Shown piece after piece: positions 12,175 through 21,976 of a stretch of 64,000 nucleotides of DNA. The translations under genes were made by a program, and so were the position numbers. The DNA comes from Buxus sempervirens (lineage: Eukaryota; Streptophyta; Magnoliopsida; Buxales; Buxaceae): the NCBI GenBank assembly GCA_947561395.2, contig OX387183.1:3777883-3841882 (forward strand). Reading direction: 5' to 3'. The notes beneath the pieces are model-generated. The model did no database searches. It was not told the origin of the DNA and worked only from the letters and a program-made list of their open reading frames with translations. Every line of letters starts with the position of its first letter. Within the stretch, counting starts at the first letter, position 1.

Positions 12175-12710
12175 AGGGTGAATAGGTGTACCACAGCAGA
12201 ATAAAAACTTTCTATTAATTAACGACAAGTCCTTAATTAATAGGCATAAGCAAATCCTCAAAGTAATTCTAGAAAATCAAATAATCAATCAAGAGTAATT
12301 AACAAGCCACCCAAATTGTAAGTAAATAATTAAAACATGTAAAGTGAGACAAAAGCAATTTGGTGACGAAGGGAAAACTCAAAGAGAACTCTCTATGAGA
12401 AAAACCCTCCTGACTATGCAAGAGCCACCTAAAAGATCCATTATGAGAAGAAGACTTACAACCTGTAGTTCAGACGACTCAACATCCCTATTCTAGACTC
12501 TGGAACTGTAAAACCCCAGTTTTGAGAAAAATAATAATAATAAAAATAATATAATAAAAAGAAAAGAATTTATTGCTAGGAAATTTGTGGTTCATTAGTG
12601 TTAAAGAAATTTAAGTGGGACTATAAATAGGTTACATTCGGACCCGGAAATAATTAAAAATTGGGTAAATAGTTAAGATCCGGGGAAAACCCTACACTAA
12701 TAAAGGGTAG

Positions 12711-13660
12711 TGTTAACACAAATTTTCGTGTCTGAAACAAAAGACAAGAAAAATGTAACAAATAACAATTTGTATTAAAATGAAGAAAACGGGTACAATC
12801 TTTGTAATTCTCCTCTGATTCGATCTCCTTGATGAGTCTTGATCCAAGGGCTACACGAGCTTGATCTTGAATGAAACTTCAATATTCAACTTGAGGGCTA
12901 CAAGAGCTTGGTCTCAAATTGGACTTCGATCTTTGATTCGGGGGCCGTAAGGCTTGGTCTCGAACCGGACGATCTTCCTTTGTTGTGACTGTGATTTTGT
13001 CTTCTCTTTTCTCAAAGTATAAATTTGATAAAGAGAAAACGGGGTAGATTTGATGTAGACTTGAATGAGTTTCTCCAACTCTCTTTGAATTTCTGCAGAG
13101 TTTCTCCAAGCTTTTGGCAAGTCTTCTAAAGCTTGAAAAGTGTCTTCTTCTCATTGAGGTCCTCTATTTATAGGCAAAGGGTGTGAACACTTGCCATAAT
13201 ATGAGGATCTCTTTTGATTGAGAATTTCCTTATGAGGGTGCATCTCATTTGGCAACAATTTGAATTTAATGGAGCATGCCATACTGAGGAATCTCTTTGC
13301 TTTGATTTTGGCATTTATTTGAATATTGAATTATTTCTTAATATTCTATGCCATTTGTGGGGTTGTGAATTTCCTTTTTTGGATCATCACAACTTTGTTA
13401 CCAAAAGACATTTGTTTTGTTTTAGTAACAAATATCATCCATGTCTTGCTTTGTGGGGCCCATTTGAAGTTAATGGGTTGAATTTGTAGGATGCTTGTCT
13501 TGACCCGTATTTCATAATTTACGGGTCGAACCATCATTTTGTTTAACCTGGCTTATTTATTTGGTTAAGTCTTGGCCTTGGATCTGATCTTATTTACCAA
13601 AATCAATTATTTGACTTGGTCAACTTTTGACTTGATGACACAAAAATTTTAGTGTCTACA
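12711..13660 (-). mobile_element. LTR-C, solo LTR nested in LTR-B (TSD GGTAG)
   Basis: A 950-bp insertion flanked by a perfect 5-bp duplication GGTAG (12,706-12,710 and 13,661-13,665). Read on the minus strand it starts TGTAGACACTAAAATTTT and ends in AACA. It has a canonical TATA box CTATAAATAGAGG on the same strand at about 13,163-13,176, which gives its orientation. No coding sequence is present. It is the youngest of the three nested insertions. Confidence 0.88.
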
Positions 13661-14164
13661 GGTAGAACCGGGATTCGAGGAATAAAAGGGAAATTAGGTC
13701 AAAACTTTGCGATGTCTATAAATAGGAAGCTCCTATAAGTTTTCGGGGATTTGGGAAAAATTGCTGCTCGGGAGAAAGTTAGGGCGGCAGTCCGGCGGGT
13801 TAGGTCTCGCAGTCAAATCCCCAGGATGGCCGGAAGTTTGAAGAAGGTCTTCAATACTAAGGTGAGTAGCACTGATTTACAACTGGGGTTTTGTGTTTTA
13901 TGTTTTCTCGAGATTATTTTGATGCATGGTTGTAGTTTAAATGATCTCTTGAGTTTTCTTTTAGTTTTCTGGAATGGCATAAAACAGAGTCGGAGACCGA
14001 AATTTATCTTGAAATTAAATGTAGTTAGATTAAATCCAAATATGTTTGGGAAGTCTTCTGGGAGTACTATGAGGGTATTGGAGCAATAACAGACCGAAAC
14101 AAACTAGCCAGAGATATAGATCTCGAATTTACAGAGAACTGGAAATCGCAGGGGGTATCCGCGA

Positions 14165-14420
14165 ACCTGGCGCCCACTGCCGCTCACCTCTTAGGTAGAC
14201 GCCCCGTTAAAAATTGACTTACCGCCGAGCTCGCGCGAACCTGGCGCTCAGCTCGCGTGCACCTGAAAACAGACCGCTCGGCTCGCGCGAACCTGGTGCT
14301 CAGCTCGCGCCTATCTCGCGCTCACCTAGCGTCGAGTGAGCGGAAGCAACTTTTACCCTAATTTTCTTACCGCCGACCGACGTCCACCTGGCGCCCATCT
14401 CAGGAAGTGAGCGCCTACCC
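14165..14420. repeat. GC-rich CTCGCG repeat tract in LTR-B
   Basis: Within LTR-B a CpG-rich tract repeats the word GCTCGCGCGAACCTGG at 14,229 and 14,281, a spacing of 52 bases, with further partial copies of 'acctggcgc' and 'cagctcgcg' on both sides. It stands out sharply from the AT-rich surroundings. It lies downstream of the LTR-B TATA box and so would be in its transcript. Confidence 0.7.
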
Positions 14421-15024
14421 TATTTTACTTACTGAAATGGAAATCTGAATTAGCCAAGAGTAATTGGGTGTCTTAAGGGTTAAACCACTTCACTATTCAC
14501 TTGTTTGGGAACTTTGGGATCTACTTTGCCTATGAAATTATTAGAGGAAAATTTAGTTAACTTCTTAAAAGCTTCCAAGTTGAATTTAGGTTATTTATGA
14601 GTGTTGTGCTGGATGCCAAACCATTAAGAGTTACTAGTTACATTCACTCTGTTTTATACACTGTTTTGATTGAGGAGTTATTCTATTCTGGTTTCACGTG
14701 TTTGGAAACTGTAAATGTGTTGTGAGGATTTCCTTGGTATGAATGAATTGAGTTTTGTTTCCGAATGGCATGTGTTACGAAAATGAGAAAATGCTGAAAG
14801 TACTTGAGATACTGCTTGGTCCAGAGGGACAGGTGATGAACTGTGATGGGTTTTACATGATGTGAAATGAATGGTTTTTCTTTGATATTGGTATTGAGAT
14901 TATACGATGTTTTACTGTTTTGGTCTAGCTTGTCTTGGATCCAGATGTTTAAGCTTAGTAATGTGATGCTTTTATTTTTGGAGTAATGGCATGGCCATGG
15001 AGTGTTGCCACGACTGGTGTAGAG

Positions 15025-15145
15025 CAGCCAGAAACCCTGAGTAGGCCTGGTTGTCAATGCCGAAACCCTGAGTAGGCCGGCATTGGATGACGAAACCCTG
15101 AGTAGGCCGTCATTTCAGAGTATCCGAAACCCTGAGTAGGCCGGA
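15025..15145 (+). repeat. Four tandem hairpins with identical loop in LTR-B
   Basis: Four copies of the 15-nt sequence AAACCCTGAGTAGGC lie at 15,032, 15,063, 15,093 and 15,127. Each is flanked by a different pair of arms that base-pair with each other: CAGCCAG/CTGGTTG (one G-U), CAATGCCG/CGGCATTG, ATGACG/CGTCAT and TCCG/CGGA. Constant loop with stems that differ but stay complementary is the pattern expected for a structure kept in DNA or RNA. TATA and splice-donor positions place it downstream in the LTR-B transcript. I know of no named function for it. Confidence 0.8.
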
Positions 15146-17081
15146 ACTGTGTACATGGAGGTGTGGAGGTCGCTCTGGCATGTTGATTACCCAATCAAAT
15201 ATTTGTATGACATTGACCATGTGGTTTTGTTATGTATTTACCGGTTGGATACCATGGGATAAGTAGTGGAATTTGGTTTGTTGAAGCATGGATAAAAATG
15301 ATAATTTTTTCTGGAACTGATCTGGGTTTTGTTGACCAGGGTATTACCAATGTTAACTGCTTATAGTTATTTCTCGTTTTCTCGTCTGATTATCCGATCA
15401 TAGAAGTTTTAAATTTGCAGATGTGTATTTATGCATGCATGTGCTACTCGCTGAGATATTCGTATCTCACTCTTTTATTTCTGTTTGTTTTTTTCAGATA
15501 CGTATGGAGAGCCGATAATTGCGGGTAGTGAAATTTAGTCATGTGAGTTTTACTTTGGGATTGTTTAGCGCTCTCTATTGCTTAGAACTATTTAGTTCAT
15601 GTTTTCTTTACTCTGGTAGTGTGATCCTGTTAATTATAATAACCTCTGGATACGAGTTACGAGTTTTTCATGTGACTCGGATCCGGGGCGTTACAGGAAC
15701 TCACAAATTTGAAAGTATCTGAAGAACTCCTTAGATTTGTTCCACAGCAATACCTCAGGATTCTGAAGATCTTCTCACACGATCACCCAAACGAACTCGC
15801 CTGGTATTCGTAGGAACTCCCATGATTCAATCTCCCCAACCCGGAACTCCAAGGTAGAAGAAGAAAGAAGAAAAGAAAGGTTTTATGGCTCAAAAGAGGA
15901 AAACCTAGAAGAAGGGTTTTCCAGAAGAGAAAATGATGTTTAGGGCTTCTAAAACTGATTCAAGGGGATCCAAGACAGATGATGTTGAGTTGTCAGATTG
16001 CACATTGATGGCGCTAGAATACCATGAGTTGGCAGAGTATCGCAAAGGCAGTAAGTGATGGTGATATCTTTCTAATTTGGGCAGTTTTGAGTGCGTTTTA
16101 GTATTTTGGCCATAACTTTGGCTATGGTTATCGGAATCGCACATATGACCCCAATTTGGAAAGATATTTTCGGCGCGCACGCCGTGGTACATTGATTGAA
16201 GTCAATGTGCACTTTTCTCGACCTCAAATTCCGCTGTTTTCCCCTCCGAATCGCTATTCTTAATTATTTGTTGCTATTTTTGATAATACTTCGTTTGTCA
16301 ATTAGGAAGTGATTTTAAACCCGATTTGGGGTAGATTTTTCATAGGTTGCTTATTTTATTCTATATTTCATTTAGGCATGCTTTAGGGCTTTTGCCCTTT
16401 TTAGTAACTTTCCAGTATAGACGATTTTTGGCTATAAAGTCCGGCTTGTGGACTGATTTTAGAAAACTTGATTAATTGATATTGAATTGAACCTCAGAGA
16501 CGTTTTTCTCTGTGTTTTGGGCAAGCTGCTTGTGTTCTTCCCTGTTTATCATCTGTTCGAACTAACCTACAGAATAATTTCTATTCTGTTTGGCGTAAAA
16601 AACGTAGCTCTCTTATAGGTTTAGAAGGACCCCAATCCTATTTAAAGGTTCCCCAAGAAGTTTGAAGTCAATCCGAAATAAAACGAGTAAGTTATGTAAT
16701 TTTTTGTAACTTTTCGGAAATTTTGTTAGTTGAACGTTTGAACGGTGCATCAAACGTTATCTAACGCCACCCTTCAGAAATTTCCGTTCGAATGCTAGAT
16801 CAAACGTTCTCTAACGCCACTCTCGGGTTTCTCTATAGACACTGAAAGTTCGAACGCTGCATCTCACGTTCTTGAATGCTACTCTCGGGTTTCTCTGTAG
16901 ACACTAAACGTTCGAACGCTAGATCAAACATTATCTAATGCCAAGCACAAAAACTTCAATTTAACTCCGATTTTGATGTCATTTGAACTGTGACTTCTTG
17001 GACTCAATCTAAACATTCTAAACACACTTAAACACACTTTTTGGCACGGAATTAAGCAAACATAACCTACTAGACCAAACA

Positions 17082-20000
17082 GATTTGGTGACAATTTTTT
17101 AAAGATTAACTTGTTTCCTATAACGCCCCAAACAACAGTGTGAAGTAAGAGGGAAATTTGAAATAAAAAAGGAATTCATATTTAGCATTCCTTGGTCTGA
17201 TTTTTATCTTTTTCATGGTTGCATGAAGAAGTATTGAAAGGGGGAAATTGATTCTTTGTGATGCTTTTCAAAAACAATTCATATTTAGTTATCAAATTCT
17301 TGATAATTGGGATTGAGTGACACTTTTGAAACATAATTGAGAATAAGTATCATTTTATTATTCATAAAATCTTTCTTCCAAAAATGCCTTCAAAAGACTT
17401 CTTATCCTCGCTAGAAGTAAAAGATGCTGATGAAAATTTTGATTTACAAGTCCTTTAAGGGTATTTTTGGAAGAGATCATTTATAAATAGTAAAATAACA
17501 CTCATTGTAAATTATGTCAAAAAAGTATAACTGATTTCCAATTTTCGAGAATTAGCTGCTATGTATTGCTTCACCTAGCTGCTGCTTTATTCTGAATTTG
17601 TGTGTTGGGGGGACACAAAGGTAACTTGGCTCAATGCGTTGAATTAGCTGCATGTCATGTCGTATGATAAACAATATACAACCATTAAGTAGGAAACTGC
17701 TACAGAAAAGTCTAAGAACGAGACTGGTATTCTGTGATATCATTTGGGACTTGAGTAGTGTCAGCTCTTAAAGTGTTGCGGAAATCACCAACCAAGATAG
17801 CAAAATAACAAGAAACAAGTGAACACAGAGACAATAAGGTTTGCGTGGTTCAAATTGAAGCCTACATCTAGGGGCGGAGATGATGAGATCTTCTACTAAA
17901 ACATGAAAGAAATTACAGAATGTTCTTCGACAAATAGCAAAGCCCCAACTCACACACAAAACTAAAAAACTCCCAAAATTGAGTAATTACTATGTTTGTC
18001 TCTCTTACATCTTATATAAAAAATTGAGAATGTCATATAAATACCCCCAAAGAAAAGGCCTTTGCACACTGTGGAAATAGAGTATGCAATACACCCTCAT
18101 AGCAGAAAGCACTAAGATTTCAAAGGAAAGATTGCATAAAAAGAGGCAAATTGGTGCATCCTTAGTTGTTGAATGTGAAAACTGCTTCCATCACAGCTTC
18201 TAGCCATTAAGTGCTGAGGTTGATAAAACTCGAATCACCCTTCAGATGAAAATATCCCTGAGATTGACCATCACATTTTGTCAAAATAATAAGTTACAGA
18301 GGGCTAAATGAATCCATCTGGTATAGCAAAGAAAAGGTAAAGAATAAACAAAAGCAAAGATCTATGAAGTTATATAGATGATATTCTTACTCATTATATC
18401 AAATATCTGTTTGAAATAGATTCATAGGATGAGAAATTCAAAACAGTCGTCAAAATAATGTTCACCTACATCCTAGGGTAATTATAGTAAGAGGTTGGCC
18501 TGATTCATTTAACGGTGGAGGCTAATGTTATTATTCTGTACGAAGGTATTTATGGCTTTTAAAGGATATCCATTACCACTCCTAGTGATAGTATTTGGTT
18601 AACTTGTTAAGGACGCTTTGAATTCCAGAGAGATGAGAGATAACTCGGAATATGTCAATGGCTTCCAACAAATATATGACAATTGTACCAAATCCAAAGA
18701 AAAACAAAGGAACAGGAAAAAAAGGCATATGTTCAATGGATGATAACCAACACACAAAAGTTACATAAAAAAAAAAAATCTAAGGAAAAACCAATCCAAT
18801 CAAGAAAATGATAATAAATAAAATGTGAAAACATTAGGAAGAACCTAAAAGAAAGAACTCGAAGCGATAAAAAAAACCCAATATAGTGTCCTTCCAAATG
18901 CTCCTCTGAAATCTTATAATATTAGCTTGTACTAATTGGTGAAAACCACACTGAAGCTCAGAATAGTTGCATTGAGGACCTCTTAAGCTGCTTCAAATGG
19001 TAGGAGTTCAAAAGTGACCTAAGAAGATTTGCAATTTTGCACACGACCACAAGAAGTTCAACTACGATGTTAAAAATTTTCTTCAAAATTTAAGGCTCTG
19101 TTTCAAATGTTACATCCTTTCTAATTCTGCTCAGCTAAACCCTTAACAGCAGCAATGTTATTGATCCAATCTATTAGATATTAACTCTAGCGGCGGGAGT
19201 CAACAATTTAGTACAGTGAAATCAAACAGTTGAAGCAATGTTTAAGATTTATAAGAAACTTAAAATATCAAACAGTTAAAACAATATTTAAGGTGTATTA
19301 GAAACTTAAAACTTTGAAGGGAACTTTTCACACAATCATCAGAAATCATCTCTAAATCCTAATAAAACAGGTTATTTCTCACCCACAATTAACATAAGAC
19401 TGAAAACAATCTAAGATTCCAAAACAAAAATTTTAAATCAAGTAAAATTTCCATATGAATTTACATAAATAGTTCTGATTCTATGACTTGAAAATAGTAT
19501 GAGACTTTTATAATATTTGAAATAATTCAAAACATAAAGTATATTTCAACTATAACAGTTAATAATTTGTAAACAGTAAGATTTCAATATACTTTTAAAA
19601 TCAGTTGCTGAAAAAAAATCATAAAACTAATGAGAATCATTCCCAATGTTCAATGAACATTCACAACTGCTAGTACTACAAAATATCAATGACTTTTTTA
19701 TATATATGTAATCTTGAGTTGCATGAGTTCCTTGAGTGCCAACGCTACAAAAACAAGAAGACTAAATCCATGGAAGCAAAAGAAGTAATAAAGAAGCCAA
19801 CCTCATGGGCTTAAAAAATAATTCTACTCCTTTAAGTTTCCCAAGAACTTACTAAGTGGTGTATAAAGTGATAATAAGGATTAAATAGCACACATACAAG
19901 AAAATCTTGAACTTCTTCAAAAGTCTAAACAAAGATCCTTTCCTTATTTTATTCTTTGTGTGACGCTCCATCACCTTGTGTTTGCTACAAATAAGTGATC

Positions 20001-20620
20001 GAACAAAGTTAACGTTTAACCCATACCTAGTCAATATAACTCAGAACTAACTGATTGGTTATATCTGCTAAAGATTTATTAGGAGAAAAGAGTGATCTCT
20101 ATGTCATATGATTTATAGAGGGAATCTACTGCATGGTAGCTATAAGAAGGAGACTGATATTCTCTTTGAATAATAACAATGGTAATTGCAAGTTGTAGCT
20201 ATAAGAAGTGATGTTTGATCACCAGAACTTATAAAAGCAAGTTATGAATCTTCAGTTCCACAAATTCACTCACTCTTTCTTCCTTGTTTCATAATCTGCA
20301 TATATTGTAGTGTAGCAATGCATTTATGAGGTCATGGAATAGAATTTTAATTCTAGTATCTCAAATTTAATTGGTGGTGTTCAAAGTGTTGGCTCAAAAT
20401 GATGTGAAGCATATCAGAGAATTTATCACTACCAACTTAAAATTCATAGAAAGCACCTGTAATTTAGAGTGCCTATCACAAGACAGATATACCAATTCAA
20501 AAAGGATATAAAATTAAAGATCAGTTAAGCTCGATGTTGATTCAGAATGCAGTAATTAGTAATATCGTAGTGCAAAAATCCCTATAAAGAACTAATAAAC
20601 AGATAGGAGAATCAAGGGAG
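17082..20620. other. Duplicated spacer, no gene
   Basis: Right after LTR-A the sequence resumes as receptor-flank spacer: 'acttgtttcctataacgccc' at about 17,110 matches 'acttgtttcctgtatcaccc' at 26,310 and 54,760. From 17,540 to 18,530 it is a diverged relative of 37,850-38,470 and 45,345-45,965. From 19,440 to 19,860 it is related to 5,140-5,550. Short open frames here are not conserved between copies. I see no gene. Confidence 0.6.
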
Positions 20621-20932
20621 ATTCACCTTTAGCACACATTTGTTGATCTTGAGCTTCCTTTATCAGTTAATGGCTTGGAAAACAGAGATGACGTATTGTC
20701 CATTTGAGAGTTTCTCAATGGTCCAAGATAAGCACATAGATTCCTCTGGGCTTTTGGGTTCCGCAAAGGAAGCATGTAGTACTTGGTATAGTTTTGGAAA
20801 GAGCACAAAACTGGATAAAGATATAGCCATCTCAATTCTCCATCTTTCATATACTTATAGCTATTTGCAAGCAATACATGGGTGAATTAAGAAGTTGGCA
20901 CATTCAGAACGGAGTTCCCAATATATTTCAGA

Positions 20933-21228
20933 ACATGAACTGCAGCCTTAAGTCAAAATTTGCGCTAATTCCAGTACACTAACATTTTATATCTTAAACA
21001 TTCCCATTTGGCTTAAGAAGTTGGGTCAATTTATTATCTCTTATGTGTTTCTCCATCTTTAATATGAGTCCATGTGGCTAACATGAACTGCAGCCTTAAG
21101 TCAAAATTTGCGCTAATTCCAGTACACTAACATTTTATATCTTAAACATTCCCATTTGGCTTAAGAAGTTGGGTCAATTTATTATCTCTTATGTGTTTCT
21201 CCATCTTTAATATGAGTCCATGTGGCTT
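20933..21228. repeat. 148-bp tandem duplication
   Basis: Two consecutive, essentially identical copies of a 148-bp segment (20,933-21,080 and 21,081-21,228), both starting 'acatgaactgcagcctt'. The homologous positions near 39,310 and 46,815 have one copy each, so the duplication is recent and local. Confidence 0.9.
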
Positions 21229-21239
21229 ACACTAAGTAC

Positions 21240-21690
21240 CATAATTGGTGGATGAAGGAACACAAACAATAATGACGGACAACAATCACGCCTTTTAGAC
21301 TTATGTATTGGGCACTATTTTTCTCAGTTGGATGGAATATTTGGATGGCAAGGAATGGAAGTATTTTTAAAAATTGTCAACCAAGGTTTCAGGGGTTATG
21401 AAGGATGCAAACTCTGTAACTTCGTATGCAAATGAGATTACACAAAACCTTCTTGGGAGTTAATGCCAATGAGATTAGGAGAGGTTGGGGATTACTGGCT
21501 AAGGAAGGGGGTTAATAGGGAGTCTTCAGGTTTTGTCTTTTGTTTTCTTGCTTTGTAAGATCTAACAAGTTAGGTACAGAGGGTTCTTCCCTCCTATATA
21601 TTTTCTACCCATCCCTCGTGGGTACTTGTTCTTCTTTTTTATGCTTGAATTTTGATACTAATGAATGCTCATTATTATTTATTAAAAATA
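21240..21690 (+). mobile_element. LINE 3'-end remnant
   Basis: A plus-strand fragment encodes WNIWMARNGSIFKN, resembling the end of plant non-LTR retrotransposon ORF2 (reverse transcriptase-associated domain, often W-x-I-W-x-x-R-N-x-x-I-F). It is followed by stops and a 3' untranslated tail with 'gggtacttgttcttc' and an A-rich end near 21,680. Duplicated copies lie at about 39,470-39,810 (with an internal deletion) and 46,970-47,410. It is inactive. The family assignment rests on this short motif. Confidence 0.5.
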
Positions 21691-21973
21691 AGTTTAAAAA
21701 ATAATTTTAGTTAGTGTGTAAAACGCTAGCTTTATAAGGACGAGATGATTTCAAATTAACGGAATTGAGCATAATCTACTCTTCAACCCTAATAATCACT
21801 TGATGAAGGGTTCACGTCCTTCCTTCGATGAAAGCTAACTGGAAGTCTCCTCCACAACCCAATTATTTTAACCATCTAATAAGACTTCATACTGGATATC
21901 CAAAAGTCTGCTCCACAACCCAATAATAGACTTTTGAAAATGAAAGCTACCTGCTCCTAACACCTCACATCAA

Positions 21974-21976
21974 TTA
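21974..21976. other. Empty site (TTA) for the PIF/Harbinger-like element at 47,699
   Basis: Here the sequence reads straight through 'cacatcaattagtgtaatct'. In the duplicated copy the same words are separated by a 2,127-bp element bounded by TTA on each side (47,696-47,698 and 49,826-49,828). This is the uninterrupted paralogous target and defines the 3-bp target duplication. Confidence 0.92.

Larger units (their letters stand above)
12507..15695 (+). mobile_element. LTR-B, solo LTR nested in LTR-A (TSD GGAAC)
   Basis: The insertion starts TGTAAAACCCCAG and ends GGGGCGTTACA, so it has TG...CA ends within an imperfect inverted terminal pair. It is flanked by a perfect 5-bp duplication GGAAC (12,502-12,506 and 15,696-15,700). 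The other LTR-A copy reads straight through this point near 61,810, confirming the insertion. A TATA box (CTATAAATAGG, about 13,718) sets plus orientation, and a good splice donor (AAG|GTGAGT) follows at about 13,860. There is no gag or pol sequence, so it is a solo LTR of about 2.2 kb once nested LTR-C is removed. The ends resemble Ty3/gypsy LTRs with TGTAACGCCCC-type termini; the family assignment is an inference. Confidence 0.88.
12175..17081 (-). mobile_element. LTR-A copy 1, interrupted by nested insertions
   Basis: The reverse complement of this region matches the complete solo LTR at 61,091-62,137 in order. It begins with TG at 17,081 (TGTTTGGTCTAGTAGG on the minus strand), has the GTTCGAAC-rich segment at 16,730-16,930, a 'CTTTAAATAGGATT' TATA-like box near 16,640, and the 'ggagttcc' and 'gtctgaactacaggttgtaagtc' parts at 12,450-12,480 and 15,800-15,850. 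The last part ends at 12,175 against the minisatellite. It is split by LTR-B (12,507-15,695) and has 644 bases (15,955-16,598) that the other copy lacks. The 3' terminal bases are missing, so no target duplication can be read. It is non-coding; whether it was a solo LTR or part of a longer element is unknown. Confidence 0.85.

Noticed and set aside
11377-12261. Long open frames of 294, 247 and 126 residues on the minus strand
   Set aside because: They are translations of the 22-bp minisatellite in three frames. Repetition without stops explains them; there is no start context or domain.
13751-14089. 112-residue frame in LTR-B
   Set aside because: It spans the LTR's TATA-downstream leader and splice-donor region, has no retroelement domain and lies inside a solo LTR.
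14683-15057. 124-residue minus-strand frame in LTR-B
   Set aside because: Antisense to the transcribed strand of the LTR and overlapping the hairpin array; no domain recognised.
20629-20885. Overlapping 81-residue frames on both strands
   Set aside because: Neither resembles a known protein. Only the last 60 bases have copies elsewhere (39,225, 46,720), and those do not keep the frame.
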